The position numbers and the translations under genes were made by a program. This document shows positions 6,735 to 13,492 of a stretch of DNA of 19,542 nt, one piece after another (within the stretch, counting starts at the first letter, position 1; each line of letters starts with the position of its first letter). The notes under the pieces are model-generated. The model worked only from the letters and a program-made list of their open reading frames with translations. It did no database searches and was not told the DNA's origin. This stretch comes from DASUVJ01 sp036378995 (lineage in GTDB: Bacteria; Patescibacteriota; Saccharimonadia; Saccharimonadales; Saccharimonadaceae), in contig DASUVJ010000045.1 in assembly GCA_036378995.1 (NCBI GenBank), positions 1-19,542 on the forward strand, read 5' to 3'.

Positions 6735-6832
6735 ATCGTTACACGTTCCTCCCAACAAGGTTACTTCTATTGTAAGCTTGTTGAAATGCCCTTGCAAGAT
6801 ACGCCTGATGTGTGCTTTTAAGAGGTGGCTGA

Positions 6833-6851
6833 AAAAATCTTTTTGATTTTT
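6833..6851. repeat. AT inverted repeat in the intergenic region
   Basis: AAAAATC (6833-6839) and GATTTTT (6845-6851) form a perfect 7-bp inverted repeat with a five-T loop. It lies upstream of the promoter of the 6961 unit. Its role is unknown. Confidence 0.6.
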
Positions 6852-6858
6852 ACATTAT

Positions 6859-6887
6859 TTGCATAAAACTAGCTTCGATTATACAAT
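6859..6887 (+). promoter_or_regulatory. Promoter of the 131-aa protein unit
   Basis: TTGCAT and TACAAT (6882-6887) are separated by 17 nt. The predicted transcript start is at about 6894, directly at the left edge of a perfect GC palindrome. Confidence 0.75.
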
Positions 6888-6894
6888 AATTTAA

Positions 6895-6916
6895 CTGCCG
6901 GCCCTAGGGCCGGCAG
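6895..6916 (+). promoter_or_regulatory. 22-nt perfect palindrome at the 5' end of the leader
   Basis: Arms CTGCCGGCCCT and AGGGCCGGCAG are perfectly complementary with no unpaired spacer. In RNA this would be a GC-rich stem at or near nucleotide +1. It could shield the 5' end of the mRNA, bind a protein as DNA, or be a remnant of a terminator. Confidence 0.8.
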
Positions 6917-6960
6917 CCCAACCGACAAGCAGATGCCCTCCCGTAAGAAAGCTGGAGTAA

Positions 6961-7356
6961 GTGACACATACACGCGAAGCATATGTACACGAGGGAGACC
7001 GTCCCGTCGCAGATGGCACGCTCTCCGTTAACGTCGACCTGAGTTCCCTGTGCCCCGCACACCTGGAAGCAGTCACCCCCGAAGCGTTCGCCGACTACAT
7101 CCGCGGCGTCGTCAACAGGACGCAGTTCGAACTCAGAGTGTTCGAGCCCGAGGCCGCACCGAGTACCGACTCCGTCTACTACACGGAGCGCTACATAGTC
7201 CTCCAGGATAGGTGCTCGCTCATCCTCCGCGTGACCTTCACCCTTCCCATGGAAGCCGACATGATCGACCGCGGCATCCTGATCGAGGACGCCGTCACGA
7301 AGTCAGTCAGGTGGCTTCTGCAGACACTCAAGGCGAAGGGCTCACATCAGGGCTGA
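6961..7356 (+). CDS. Unknown 131-aa protein, GC-rich foreign-type gene
   Basis: Starts with GTG at 6961, with GGAG only 3 nt upstream, so the start is less certain than in sister units. The protein, MTHTREAYVHEGDRPVADGT and on, is soluble and acidic: a strand-like LSVNVDLSSLCPAHL, a helix (EAFADYIRGVVNRTQFELRVFEP), strands (VYYTERYIVLQDRCSLILRVTFTL) and a C-terminal helix (DRGILIEDAVTKSVRWLLQTLKAKG). It has two cysteines (near residues 31 and 86) and no membrane segment. Codons end mostly in G or C, in contrast to the native genes. The family is not recognised. It has its own promoter, a 67-nt leader with an opening palindrome, and a terminator. Confidence 0.75.
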   Translation: MTHTREAYVHEGDRPVADGTLSVNVDLSSLCPAHLEAVTPEAFADYIRGVVNRTQFELRVFEPEAAPSTDSVYYTERYIVLQDRCSLILRVTFTLPMEADMIDRGILIEDAVTKSVRWLLQTLKAKGSHQG

Positions 7357-7372
7357 GCCTGCGCCCATCCTC

Positions 7373-7403
7373 GTGCGCTTCGTCCCTGGCGGGCGAAGCG
7401 CAC
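7373..7403 (+). terminator. GC hairpin after the 131-aa gene
   Basis: GTGCGCTTCG (7373-7382) pairs perfectly with CGAAGCGCAC (7394-7403), 10 bp with an 11-nt loop. No U-run follows directly, so it may protect the 3' end or act with the hairpin at 7421. Confidence 0.6.
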
Positions 7404-7420
7404 GCGGTGAGAGTCTGCTT

Positions 7421-7450
7421 GTCGGTCAATCCGACTTTGTCATTATTTTT
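7421..7450 (+). terminator. Intrinsic terminator after the 131-aa gene
   Basis: GTCGG-TCAAT-CCGAC hairpin followed by TTTGTCATTATTTTT. It is the second hairpin behind this unit and lies just before the promoter of the next one. Confidence 0.7.
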
Positions 7451-7475
7451 AAACATCTCTTATGCGTAGTATTAT
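7448..7475 (+). promoter_or_regulatory. Promoter of the membrane peptide/glycosyltransferase unit
   Basis: TATTAT (7470-7475), overlapping TATAAA (7473-7478), is a likely -10. TTTAAA (7448-7453) at 16 nt is a weak -35. Transcription would start near 7482, at the foot of a leader hairpin. Confidence 0.55.
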
Positions 7476-7479
7476 AAAA

Positions 7480-7522
7480 AAGCTTCGCGCGCCGCAACCC
7501 GGCTACCGCTGAAGCGAAGCTT
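7480..7522 (+). promoter_or_regulatory. Hairpin at the 5' end of the glycosyltransferase-unit leader
   Basis: AAGCTTCGC (7480-7488) and GCGAAGCTT (7514-7522) are perfectly complementary and enclose a 25-nt GC-rich loop. The hairpin would form at the 5' end of the mRNA, 30-40 nt before the ribosome-binding site. Confidence 0.75.
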
Positions 7523-7560
7523 GATAAGAAGATTCCTCCGCCTATCAAAGGAAGGTGCCT

Positions 7561-7746
7561 ATGCCTCCGGGCTTCGACGATCCCTCGATCTGGGGGCCGC
7601 TGATCAACCTGGGAATGGTGGTCGTGGTAGTACTCGTTATCGGTGGCGTTGCGCTACTGATACGACGTCTCGCCCCGATCAGAACCGTTCCCTACTCGTC
7701 CGAGACTGCACGTAAAGTGCACGAACATCTCACAGAACAGGAGTGA
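7561..7746 (+). CDS. Small single-pass membrane protein (61 aa)
   Basis: MPPGFDDPSIWGPLINLGMV begins the peptide, followed by a strongly hydrophobic segment (residues about 15-36, VVVVVLVIGGVALLI) and a basic then polar cytosolic-looking tail (RRLAPIRTVPYSSETARKVHEHLTEQE). The ATG at 7561 is favoured by GGAAGG 5 nt upstream; a GTG six nt earlier is too close to that site. The stop codon is 10 nt before the glycosyltransferase ATG, so the two form one unit. The hydrophobic segment and gene coupling suggest an accessory or anchoring subunit of the synthase, but this is inference. No family is recognised. Confidence 0.72.
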   Translation: MPPGFDDPSIWGPLINLGMVVVVVLVIGGVALLIRRLAPIRTVPYSSETARKVHEHLTEQE

Positions 7747-7756
7747 TTCGGCAGTC

Positions 7757-9115
7757 ATGGAGAAGCCGTCCCCCCACGTTCCCTACAGTGGCTTTTCCAG
7801 GAGCCGAGCCGAAGCCCTCTCGTGGGTCATCGGAGTCATGGTAATGGCGCTTGCCGTCATCCATGGCGCGATCCTCCTGGTTCCAGACTGGCGCAGCCTG
7901 CTTCTGGTAGTCATGTTTGCCTGGCTCGCGTTCAACGTGACGATGGCAACCATCGGCAAAGAGCCCCGAGCAACCCGAAGTCCGCCGCACCCGTACCGAC
8001 ATCCGTCGGTCGTCGTCATCGTGGCAACGCGAGACGGCAGCGCCATGGCGCTTCGGGCGATGCTCGACAGCCTTGACCGGCAATTGCCACTGTCCCGCAA
8101 GGGGCACGTCAACCCGATCGCCGCCGTGTATGTCGTCGAAAACGGCACACCTGGCGTCGGAACGGAAGAGGCATTCCGGGCATGGCAGTCGTCCACCTCG
8201 ATCCCGCGAACCGAGTTCGTAAGAAGGAGCCGCCCCGACAAGCGCGAAGCTCACGGTGCAGCGATCATCCGTGAGCTGGACGCCGATATCACCCTCACGC
8301 TCGACTGTTACACGGTTCTCGAACCTGAAGCAGTCAGAGAGGGTCTTCGGCCGTTCAGAGACCCGGAAGTCATGTCGGTCGGCGGCTTGCTTTACGGCCG
8401 CAATCACGACCGCAACTTCCTCACCCGGATCCTGGATATCCACTTCGTCTCGTCCCTCGTGGTCGAACGGGTGGCCGGCTCCAGGTTTGGCGCCGTAGCC
8501 GCTAACCGCGGCGGGCTTGCGTTCTACCGGACGTGGGTCGTCAGGCGCTACCTGGGCAACTACCTGTCGCAGACCGTTCGCGGTCGCCGAGTCACCTCTG
8601 GTGACGACCGCATGCTGACAGGCTTCGCAGCACTGGAAGGCAAGACTGTCTTCCGCCCGCAGTGCAGCGGAACCACCCTGCTCCCCGAATCATTGCGGCA
8701 CGCCTGCGACAGACAAAGTCGATGGTGGCGCACGCACTGGCTCGGTACGCTCTGGGTGATCCGCGGGTTCCGCCCGACAAGTGCCCTCTGGCTCCTAACC
8801 GTTTTCCAGACGGTGGCGTTCATCGTGCAGTCGGCGGCAATCCCGCTCCTGCTCGTGATCGACCCGATCGTAAACGGCTACATCCCCTGGGCATTCATCA
8901 GCTACCTGCTGATCCTGGGGTATGTACGGGGGCTGCTGACACTTGCGGTCAAGCGGGACGGACAGTCCGCGGGCCGGCAGATCGCCGGCTTCGTACTGCT
9001 CTGTCCGCTGGCAACACTGGTCGACCTGTGGCTGAGCGTCGTGCTGCTCTGGCACGGCTTTCTGACGCAGCATCAAACCGAGTGGCAACCCCACAAGGTA
9101 AAGGTAGGCGTGTGA
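7757..9115 (+). CDS. Membrane glycosyltransferase family 2, hyaluronan-synthase-like
   Basis: A 452-aa processive-type GT2 enzyme. Two N-terminal membrane helices (about 21-42 and 46-63) precede the catalytic domain: SVVVIVATRDG (84-94), RPDKREAHGAAI (159-170, nucleotide-sugar region), TLDCYTVLEPEAV (181-193), SGDDRMLTG (281-289) and the RQSRW form of the (Q/R)xxRW acceptor motif (319-323). Three more hydrophobic segments follow (about 343-365, 375-395, 410-432), a layout like hyaluronan and cellulose synthases that extrude polymer. Oddity: the usual DSDT/DxD metal site reads D183-C-Y185-T, so the second Asp is missing; activity is therefore not assured. The Shine-Dalgarno site is weak and translation may depend on the upstream peptide gene. 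Codons are GC-ending, unlike the native genes. The sugar is unknown. Confidence 0.85.
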   Translation: MEKPSPHVPYSGFSRSRAEALSWVIGVMVMALAVIHGAILLVPDWRSLLLVVMFAWLAFNVTMATIGKEPRATRSPPHPYRHPSVVVIVATRDGSAMALRAMLDSLDRQLPLSRKGHVNPIAAVYVVENGTPGVGTEEAFRAWQSSTSIPRTEFVRRSRPDKREAHGAAIIRELDADITLTLDCYTVLEPEAVREGLRPFRDPEVMSVGGLLYGRNHDRNFLTRILDIHFVSSLVVERVAGSRFGAVAANRGGLAFYRTWVVRRYLGNYLSQTVRGRRVTSGDDRMLTGFAALEGKTVFRPQCSGTTLLPESLRHACDRQSRWWRTHWLGTLWVIRGFRPTSALWLLTVFQTVAFIVQSAAIPLLLVIDPIVNGYIPWAFISYLLILGYVRGLLTLAVKRDGQSAGRQIAGFVLLCPLATLVDLWLSVVLLWHGFLTQHQTEWQPHKVKVGV

Positions 9116-9148
9116 GTAGAGTCTTCAACTCGGGCTTCGCGGCCATCT

Positions 9149-9206
9149 GGCGGGATCCCACAAGGATCCGCCGGGTGGCTGCCTCACCCCTTGAGCTTAT
9201 ATTTTT
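9149..9206 (+). terminator. Terminator region after the glycosyltransferase
   Basis: GGCGGGATCC (9149-9158) pairs with GGATCCGCC (9164-9172) with one bulged G. A second short GGGTG/CACCC hairpin (9173-9189) follows, then TTATATTTTTC about 10 nt later. It lies between convergent genes. Confidence 0.6.
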
Positions 9207-9697
9207 CGTGTATCGTACGCCCAGTGAAGCAAAGCCTGACGCTGCCGTGGCCGACACGTCATATCACCAGCCTGACAGTTATGCGCAATCTGAGCCTCGT
9301 GCCGTCGCATATTTCTCCAGCGCTTTATCTGGCGCTGGTCTTCGCCTGGAATCCGCCGGCCCATATAATACCGACAGTACCACTGAAACCACCCTCGAGG
9401 GTCTTCTTCGTAAATCCAGCCTTTGCGCTGCCATTCGGCAAGCGGCTGGCTGGCATCGATTTTAAAATAATTTTGCCGCGGATCGTGATGATCCGCTATT
9501 TTTGCGTTTTTTAGCCATGCTTTTGGCAGTTCATCATACTCTCCCTGAAAATAATTCGCACCAAAAACACCCAGCTCCAACATCTGCGCCGGCGTTAGAT
9601 CTGGTTTAAATTCTGGGTCAAAGTTCTCGCCCTCGGGCTCACTCAGCTCATAACTGTAAGTCTGAAACGAATCGTTAACATGTATCTTCCGGCTCAT
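9197..9697 (-). CDS. Conserved-looking hypothetical protein rich in Trp and Tyr
   Basis: A 166-aa soluble protein. The N-terminal half is acidic and includes LTPAQMLELGVFGANYFQGEYDELPKAWLKNAK. The C-terminal half is strongly aromatic and basic: PLAEWQRKGWIYEEDPRGWFQWYCRYYMGRRIPGEDQRQIKRWRNMRRHEAQI, ending CRPRQRQALLHWAYDTRKI. The density of Trp/Tyr/Arg suggests nucleic-acid or ligand binding, but I cannot name a function. The ATG overlaps the tspO stop codon (TAATG), so it is translationally coupled to tspO. Codon use is native. Confidence 0.8.
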   Translation of the reverse strand: MSRKIHVNDSFQTYSYELSEPEGENFDPEFKPDLTPAQMLELGVFGANYFQGEYDELPKAWLKNAKIADHHDPRQNYFKIDASQPLAEWQRKGWIYEEDPRGWFQWYCRYYMGRRIPGEDQRQIKRWRNMRRHEAQIAHNCQAGDMTCRPRQRQALLHWAYDTRKI

Positions 9698-10161
9698 TAA
9701 TTTATCACCGCTAGTGATACGTTAAGCGCCGTGGCGAACAGCACCCACCCCACATATGGCACAAGCAGCGCTGCCGCGACTTTAGATACTCGCGCGAATT
9801 CCCTCATTGTCAAAACGATAAATATAAGCAGACTTACAATGACGAGCACACCGCCCCAAGTCCAGTGGAGACCAAAGAACACTTGGCTCCAAAGCGCGTT
9901 CAAGATCAGCTGACTGCCAAAGAATATATATGCCTTTCGAGGTGCAGACTTACGGTTACTCCAAACAAGAAACAGTGCTACTCCCATTAGGATATAAAGA
10001 ACTGTCCAGACAGGTCCAAAAATCCAGTTAGGCGGATTGAACCACGGCTTATCGAGAGCGGCGTACCATGATGGAATATTAGGAAGCGTCGCTAGGTTGC
10101 CGATACCTGCGGCAATAAACGGGAGTACGATAGATATGATAGCTTTTATCCATGACGCCAT
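9697..10161 (-). CDS. tspO: TspO/MBR family membrane protein
   Basis: A 154-aa integral membrane protein of the TspO (peripheral benzodiazepine receptor-like) family, with about five helices. Family signatures: GNLATLPNIPSWYAALDKPWFNPPNWIFGPVWTVLYILMGVALFLVW near residues 21-67 and the aromatic NALWSQVFFGLHWTWGGVLVI near 86-107. TspO proteins bind porphyrins and other hydrophobic ligands and are linked to stress responses. The start at 10161 gives the family length and lies exactly 6 nt after TATAAT, with no Shine-Dalgarno site, so the mRNA is probably leaderless. A start at 10221 would add 20 residues that run through the promoter. The downstream gene overlaps its stop codon. Confidence 0.93.
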   Translation of the reverse strand: MASWIKAIISIVLPFIAAGIGNLATLPNIPSWYAALDKPWFNPPNWIFGPVWTVLYILMGVALFLVWSNRKSAPRKAYIFFGSQLILNALWSQVFFGLHWTWGGVLVIVSLLIFIVLTMREFARVSKVAAALLVPYVGWVLFATALNVSLAVIN

Positions 10162-10167
10162 AGACCT

Positions 10168-10173
10168 ATTATA
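10168..10173 (-). promoter_or_regulatory. -10 box of tspO, leaderless-type start
   Basis: Perfect TATAAT on the minus strand, 6 nt before the tspO ATG, just after the stop codon of the upstream gene. Confidence 0.65.
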
Positions 10174-10195
10174 CGCCCGCCAAAAAACTAAAAAT

Positions 10196-10963
10196 CTAAA
10201 TTTTAAACTTCGTGTTATCAAAACGAGCCATCAGCTCTTTGCCGTCATAGTAAAAGTCCCGTGTCATTGCAACGCGCCTTCGGTCATATGAAATTCGAAT
10301 GCTCATCTGTGAATTTTGCAGCGAGTCGGTGTTAATATATATCGCATACGATTGGTCGATCTCATCAATAACCTTATCGATAGCCATCAGTGCAGCTTTT
10401 CTCCACTTGGGATAGCGCTCGTAAAATGGCTGCTGAGATTGTTCGGCAAAAGGTTCGGTTGCCTGAAAATGAGCCGAATAGCCGTTCATCGCTTCGAGGC
10501 TGCTAATTTTTTTATGACCGTGGACGCCCTTCCACGCGGAGCTGTATGAAAGATCATAGCTCCAGATCTTCAGCCCTTTTTTAGTAATTTGCGCGTCGTA
10601 TTTAAAATCGGTGATAACAGCATCTTTTGACCACTCCATCGTTTCTTCTTTTAAAAGTTCGTAGGCCGCACGAAGCGCTTTATCCGTAGGCAAAATGCCC
10701 ATTCGCAGATCTTGTCCACTTTTTACAGACGACTCTTGGAGATCATCCCGAATAACCTTCTTGTTAACTGCATGCCGTACCTCAAACAAGCCGCGAATAC
10801 CCAAAAAGAGTATCGGCAGGACAAAACAACAGACCACTAGCAGGCGAACGAAGTCACCTTCTAGCAACTTTTCGTTCGACTGGTTAAGTATAACGGCCGT
10901 AATAAGAAGCAGGCTCGAAGACGTGTTGCCGAATTCCGAGACAAACTTCCGTATTTTATCCAT
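10196..10963 (-). CDS. Hypothetical membrane protein cotranscribed with glyS
   Basis: A 255-aa protein with two hydrophobic N-terminal segments (about 17-28 and 39-60), followed by a ~195-residue soluble domain containing KIWSYDLSYSSAWKGVHGHKKISSLEAMNGYSAHFQATEPFAEQSQQPFYERYPKWRKAALMAIDKVIDEI. The soluble part mixes strands and helices and is rich in Tyr and Lys. The ATG at 10963 lies 2 nt after the glyS stop codon, so it forms an operon with glyS. I do not recognise a family. Codon use is native. Confidence 0.78.
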   Translation of the reverse strand: MDKIRKFVSEFGNTSSSLLLITAVILNQSNEKLLEGDFVRLLVVCCFVLPILFLGIRGLFEVRHAVNKKVIRDDLQESSVKSGQDLRMGILPTDKALRAAYELLKEETMEWSKDAVITDFKYDAQITKKGLKIWSYDLSYSSAWKGVHGHKKISSLEAMNGYSAHFQATEPFAEQSQQPFYERYPKWRKAALMAIDKVIDEIDQSYAIYINTDSLQNSQMSIRISYDRRRVAMTRDFYYDGKELMARFDNTKFKI

Positions 10964-10965
10964 AT

Positions 10966-12330
10966 TTAGAGGCTGCTTATCGCAACGCGCGTCTGCTCTG
11001 TCGTGTCACGGTCACGGATGGTCACCGTTCCGTCTTCAAGCGTGTCAAAATCAATAACAACACAGTATGGTGTACCGATCTCGTCTTGGCGGCGGTAACG
11101 TTTACCGATGTTTCCGTTATCGTCCCACATGACATTTCCATGCTTCTTCTTGAGAATTTGATACACCTCGCGAGCCTTTTCGACAAGTTCCGGCTTGTTT
11201 TTAAGCAGCGGCGAGACGGCGTACTTAACCGGCGCCAGCTCTGGACTCAGCTTTAAGACTACGCGACTTTCGCCGTTTGGCAGTTCCTCTACTGTATATG
11301 CGTCACTAAGCACCGCCAGGAAGATACGGCCCATACCCATTGATGTCTCAAGAATCCATGGGATGTATTTTTCGCGGGTAACCGGATCGGTGTAGCGAAG
11401 ATCAACGCCCGAGAATTTCATGTGCTGTGTCAGGTCATAATCTGTTCGGTCGTGCACACCCTCTACCTCATCGAAACCAAGTGACGGGTAGTTATATTCG
11501 ATATCCCATGCGTCCGACGCGTAAAATACTAGATTGTCGTGCTGCTTCCAGCGAAGATTCTCTTCTTTAATACCAAGTGAAAGATACCAATTCCAACGAT
11601 CACTCTTGATACGCTCGTATGCCTCTTTATTTTCGTTAGGGCGCACAAAGTACTGCGTGTCAGCCTGCTCTAACTCACGAGTACGGAATAGGAAGTTACG
11701 AGGACTGATCTCATTGCGAAACGCCTTGCCAATCTGCGCGATACCAAACGGAATCTTTACTGGCATCGTATCGACGACATTTTTAAAATTGAGGTATATA
11801 CCTTGGCACGCCTCACCCGGCAGATACACCGGCCGCTTATCCTCGCCCGTAAAATCACCAAGATTCGATTTAACAAGCAGGTTAAACGGTTTTACGTCGC
11901 TAAAATCCTTGTTACCACACTTTGGACATTTGATCTTGTCGCGGTTCTCGTCGAACAGCCTATTGAGCTCTTCTTCGCTCATTTTTTCGTCTGCTGTTAC
12001 GCCGACAGCACCGAGCTCCTTATCGACGCGAATACGCGTATGGCAAACTTTACACTCTGAAAGCGGGTCAGAAAATCCACCAACATGACCGGATGCCTCC
12101 CATACCTTCGGATGTTTAAAAATAGCCGAATCGATGCCGACATAGTCGTCGCGATCGTAGATATTCGCCTTCCACCAAGACTTCTTAATGTTGTTTAAAA
12201 GCTCCACACCATTCGGACCAAAATCGTAAAGTCCTGATTCCCATCCGTAGATATCACTGCCCGGGTAAACAAAACCGCGGCGTTTTGCAAGGCTGACAAT
12301 ATCTTCGAGGGTGGTGCGTTTTTCTTCCAT
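10966..12330 (-). CDS. glyS: Glycyl-tRNA synthetase (single-chain, dimeric type)
   Basis: Charges tRNA-Gly with glycine. The 454-aa class II synthetase is of the alpha-2 (GlyQS, archaeal/eukaryotic-like) type, not the alpha2-beta2 type. Visible are LAKRRGFVYPGSDIYGWESGLYDFGPNGVELLNNIK at the start, the zinc-type pairs CKVC (93-96) and CPKC (135-138), motif 2 (IGKAFRNEISPRNFLFRTRELEQAD) and motif 3 (ETSMGMGRIFLAVL). The C-terminal anticodon-binding domain includes YRRQDEIGTPYCVVID. It has AGGAG just before the ATG and TATAAT 9 nt upstream, so the 5' leader must be very short if that box is used. The length is normal for the family. Confidence 0.97.
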   Translation of the reverse strand: MEEKRTTLEDIVSLAKRRGFVYPGSDIYGWESGLYDFGPNGVELLNNIKKSWWKANIYDRDDYVGIDSAIFKHPKVWEASGHVGGFSDPLSECKVCHTRIRVDKELGAVGVTADEKMSEEELNRLFDENRDKIKCPKCGNKDFSDVKPFNLLVKSNLGDFTGEDKRPVYLPGEACQGIYLNFKNVVDTMPVKIPFGIAQIGKAFRNEISPRNFLFRTRELEQADTQYFVRPNENKEAYERIKSDRWNWYLSLGIKEENLRWKQHDNLVFYASDAWDIEYNYPSLGFDEVEGVHDRTDYDLTQHMKFSGVDLRYTDPVTREKYIPWILETSMGMGRIFLAVLSDAYTVEELPNGESRVVLKLSPELAPVKYAVSPLLKNKPELVEKAREVYQILKKKHGNVMWDDNGNIGKRYRRQDEIGTPYCVVIDFDTLEDGTVTIRDRDTTEQTRVAISSL

Positions 12331-12339
12331 AATCTCCTG

Positions 12340-12345
12340 ATTATA
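12340..12345 (-). promoter_or_regulatory. -10 box of glyS
   Basis: TATAAT on the minus strand lies 9 nt before the glyS ATG; AGGAG sits between them. The mRNA would start at or inside the Shine-Dalgarno site, giving a nearly leaderless transcript unless another promoter is used. Confidence 0.5.
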
Positions 12346-12382
12346 ACAGATGTCGTCTGAGGTCAGAAATATCGTTTTTGTG

Positions 12383-12411
12383 TTGTATATTTATTGATTT
12401 TATGTTATAAT
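12383..12411 (+). promoter_or_regulatory. Promoter of the 47-aa peptide unit
   Basis: TTGTAT (12383-12388) and TATAAT (12406-12411) with a 17-nt spacer. The leader is about 36 nt and ends with GGAGG 4 nt before the ATG. Confidence 0.8.
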
Positions 12412-12453
12412 AAAATATTGTACGGTAGTTGTTGTCTGAACCACGGAGGACGA

Positions 12454-12597
12454 ATGTCTCAGCCCGCTCAGACCGGTGGCACCCGCCCCGCGACCAACCT
12501 CGTCGACGCTGCGGCCAACCTGGCTGACAGCAAGCAGCAGCTCGACCAGTGGGGCGAAGACGCCCAGCGAGTGCTGGACGAGGTCGACGACGAGTAA
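12454..12597 (+). CDS. 47-aa acidic peptide, GC-rich foreign-type gene
   Basis: The ATG at 12454 has an ideal GGAGG at 4 nt. The peptide runs MSQPAQTGGTRPATNLVDAA and then a probable amphipathic helix (ANLADSKQQLDQWGEDAQRVLDEVDDE). It has no membrane segment, no cysteine and a very acidic end. Codons are almost all G- or C-ending (GCC, CTG, GAC, CAG). A consensus promoter, a strong ribosome-binding site and two terminator hairpins argue that it is a real gene despite its size. It is the first of three head-to-tail modules. It could be a regulator, antitoxin-like peptide or secreted factor; nothing in the sequence decides this. Confidence 0.72.
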   Translation: MSQPAQTGGTRPATNLVDAAANLADSKQQLDQWGEDAQRVLDEVDDE

Positions 12598-12629
12598 GTC
12601 GAATCTCTGAGAGACACCGCGTACACCAA

Positions 12630-12689
12630 GGTCCGCCCCGGAAGCTACATCCCCGGGGCGGACCGCACATCCCTTTACGGGATTTTTTT
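12630..12689 (+). terminator. Tandem terminator hairpins after the 47-aa peptide gene
   Basis: First a perfect 12-bp stem, GGTCCGCCCCGG (12630-12641) with CCGGGGCGGACC (12653-12664). Then ATCCC-TTTAC-GGGAT (12669-12683) runs straight into a run of Ts. The second is a textbook intrinsic terminator. Confidence 0.9.
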
Positions 12690-12705
12690 ATTGTCAAAAT
12701 TATTT

Positions 12706-12711
12706 TATAAT
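12706..12711 (+). promoter_or_regulatory. -10 box of the TPR protein unit
   Basis: Perfect TATAAT immediately behind the preceding terminator. The matching -35 position reads only Ts. The leader is about 41 nt, with AGAGGAA before the ATG. Confidence 0.6.
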
Positions 12712-12758
12712 ATAGTTGGCACTATTTTGTTTGTTCGTTGATTTTTTGAGAGGAAGCC

Positions 12759-13394
12759 ATGGATACATACAAGGAGTCCATCACCGCGGGAAGCACCCAG
12801 CTGAACGCGGGCGACACCATGGGCGCACTGAAAGTGTTCCAAGCAGTACTCGAAGAGCTCGGCACCAAACCCACGTCCGAGATTCTGCAGCTCATCGGGA
12901 TCTGCTGGCGGATGCTGGGTGATGCCGAGCTGGCCACCGAGGCGTTCAGCCGGGCCTACACGGTCGCGACGAACGATATCGACAAAGGCCGGATCATGCG
13001 GGACTGGTCGATGGTCCCGCTGACTCAAGGCAGATACGTTGACGCCCGGAAGTGCCTCGACGAGTCACTGAGACTACTCCTGGAGAGCAGCGTCGTGGAG
13101 CACGCTGTCACGCTCGGGTTCGTGGGGCGACTGGAGGCACGGCTTGGCAACACATGGAGCGCTGTCACGAACTTCCGCCGGGCCGACATGATCCTGAAGC
13201 ACGAGAAGACCCCGCCGATCTACATTCTCAACAACCTTGTGCACTGGATGGAGGTTGCCAGCCTTCGCGAGCGCGTAAAGCTGGCACGAAGGGCCATCCC
13301 GCTAGCGATCAGGCATGACAACATCAAGCGCCTGGGCCAGATCGTGCTCCTGGTGGCCTGCCGGCCACTTGCCATTCGGCTCGCCCGACGCTGA
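12759..13394 (+). CDS. Tetratricopeptide-repeat protein, GC-rich foreign-type gene
   Basis: A 211-aa all-helical soluble protein. About four TPR-like helix pairs are visible: residues 4-33 (AGSTQLNAGDTMGALKVFQAVLEE), 40-71 (LIGICWRMLGDAELATEAFSRAYTVA), 78-108 (DWSMVPLTQGRYVDARKCLDESLRLL) and about 115-147 (LGFVGRLEARLGNTWSAVTNFRRADMIL). The rest is a basic helical tail ending RPLAIRLARR. TPR arrays bind partner proteins; no enzymatic motif is seen. The ATG at 12759 has AGAGGAA upstream. Codon use is GC-ending. It is the middle of three independent + strand modules between glyS and recO, and could act with either neighbour, but each has its own promoter. Confidence 0.85.
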   Translation: MDTYKESITAGSTQLNAGDTMGALKVFQAVLEELGTKPTSEILQLIGICWRMLGDAELATEAFSRAYTVATNDIDKGRIMRDWSMVPLTQGRYVDARKCLDESLRLLLESSVVEHAVTLGFVGRLEARLGNTWSAVTNFRRADMILKHEKTPPIYILNNLVHWMEVASLRERVKLARRAIPLAIRHDNIKRLGQIVLLVACRPLAIRLARR

Positions 13395-13446
13395 TCCAGA
13401 TCCCCTCCGATTCTACCCTCACGACAACGAGAGGAGGTGCCGCCAC

Positions 13447-13490
13447 TGCCCGTCCTGGACGCAACATTCCCAGGGCGGGCACTTCAATTT
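13447..13490 (+). terminator. Terminator hairpin after the TPR gene
   Basis: TGCCCGTCCTGG (13447-13458) pairs with CCAGGGCGGGCA (13470-13481), 12 bp with one G-U pair, followed by CTTCAATTTG. The U-run is weak. Confidence 0.65.
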
Positions 13491-13492
13491 GC

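Noticed and set aside
8662..9465. A 267-codon + strand frame running from inside the glycosyltransferase gene into the convergent native gene
   Set aside because: It overlaps two well-supported genes in other frames, has no start signals and crosses the terminator region.
12394..12453. Upstream extension of the 47-aa peptide to 67 aa
   Set aside because: The extra codons run through the -10 box and leader, and the GGAGG site points to the ATG at 12454.
12454..12597. Ribosomally made modified peptide (RiPP) precursor
   Set aside because: The peptide has no Cys, few Ser/Thr in its C-terminal part, no GG-type leader end and no modifying enzyme next to it.
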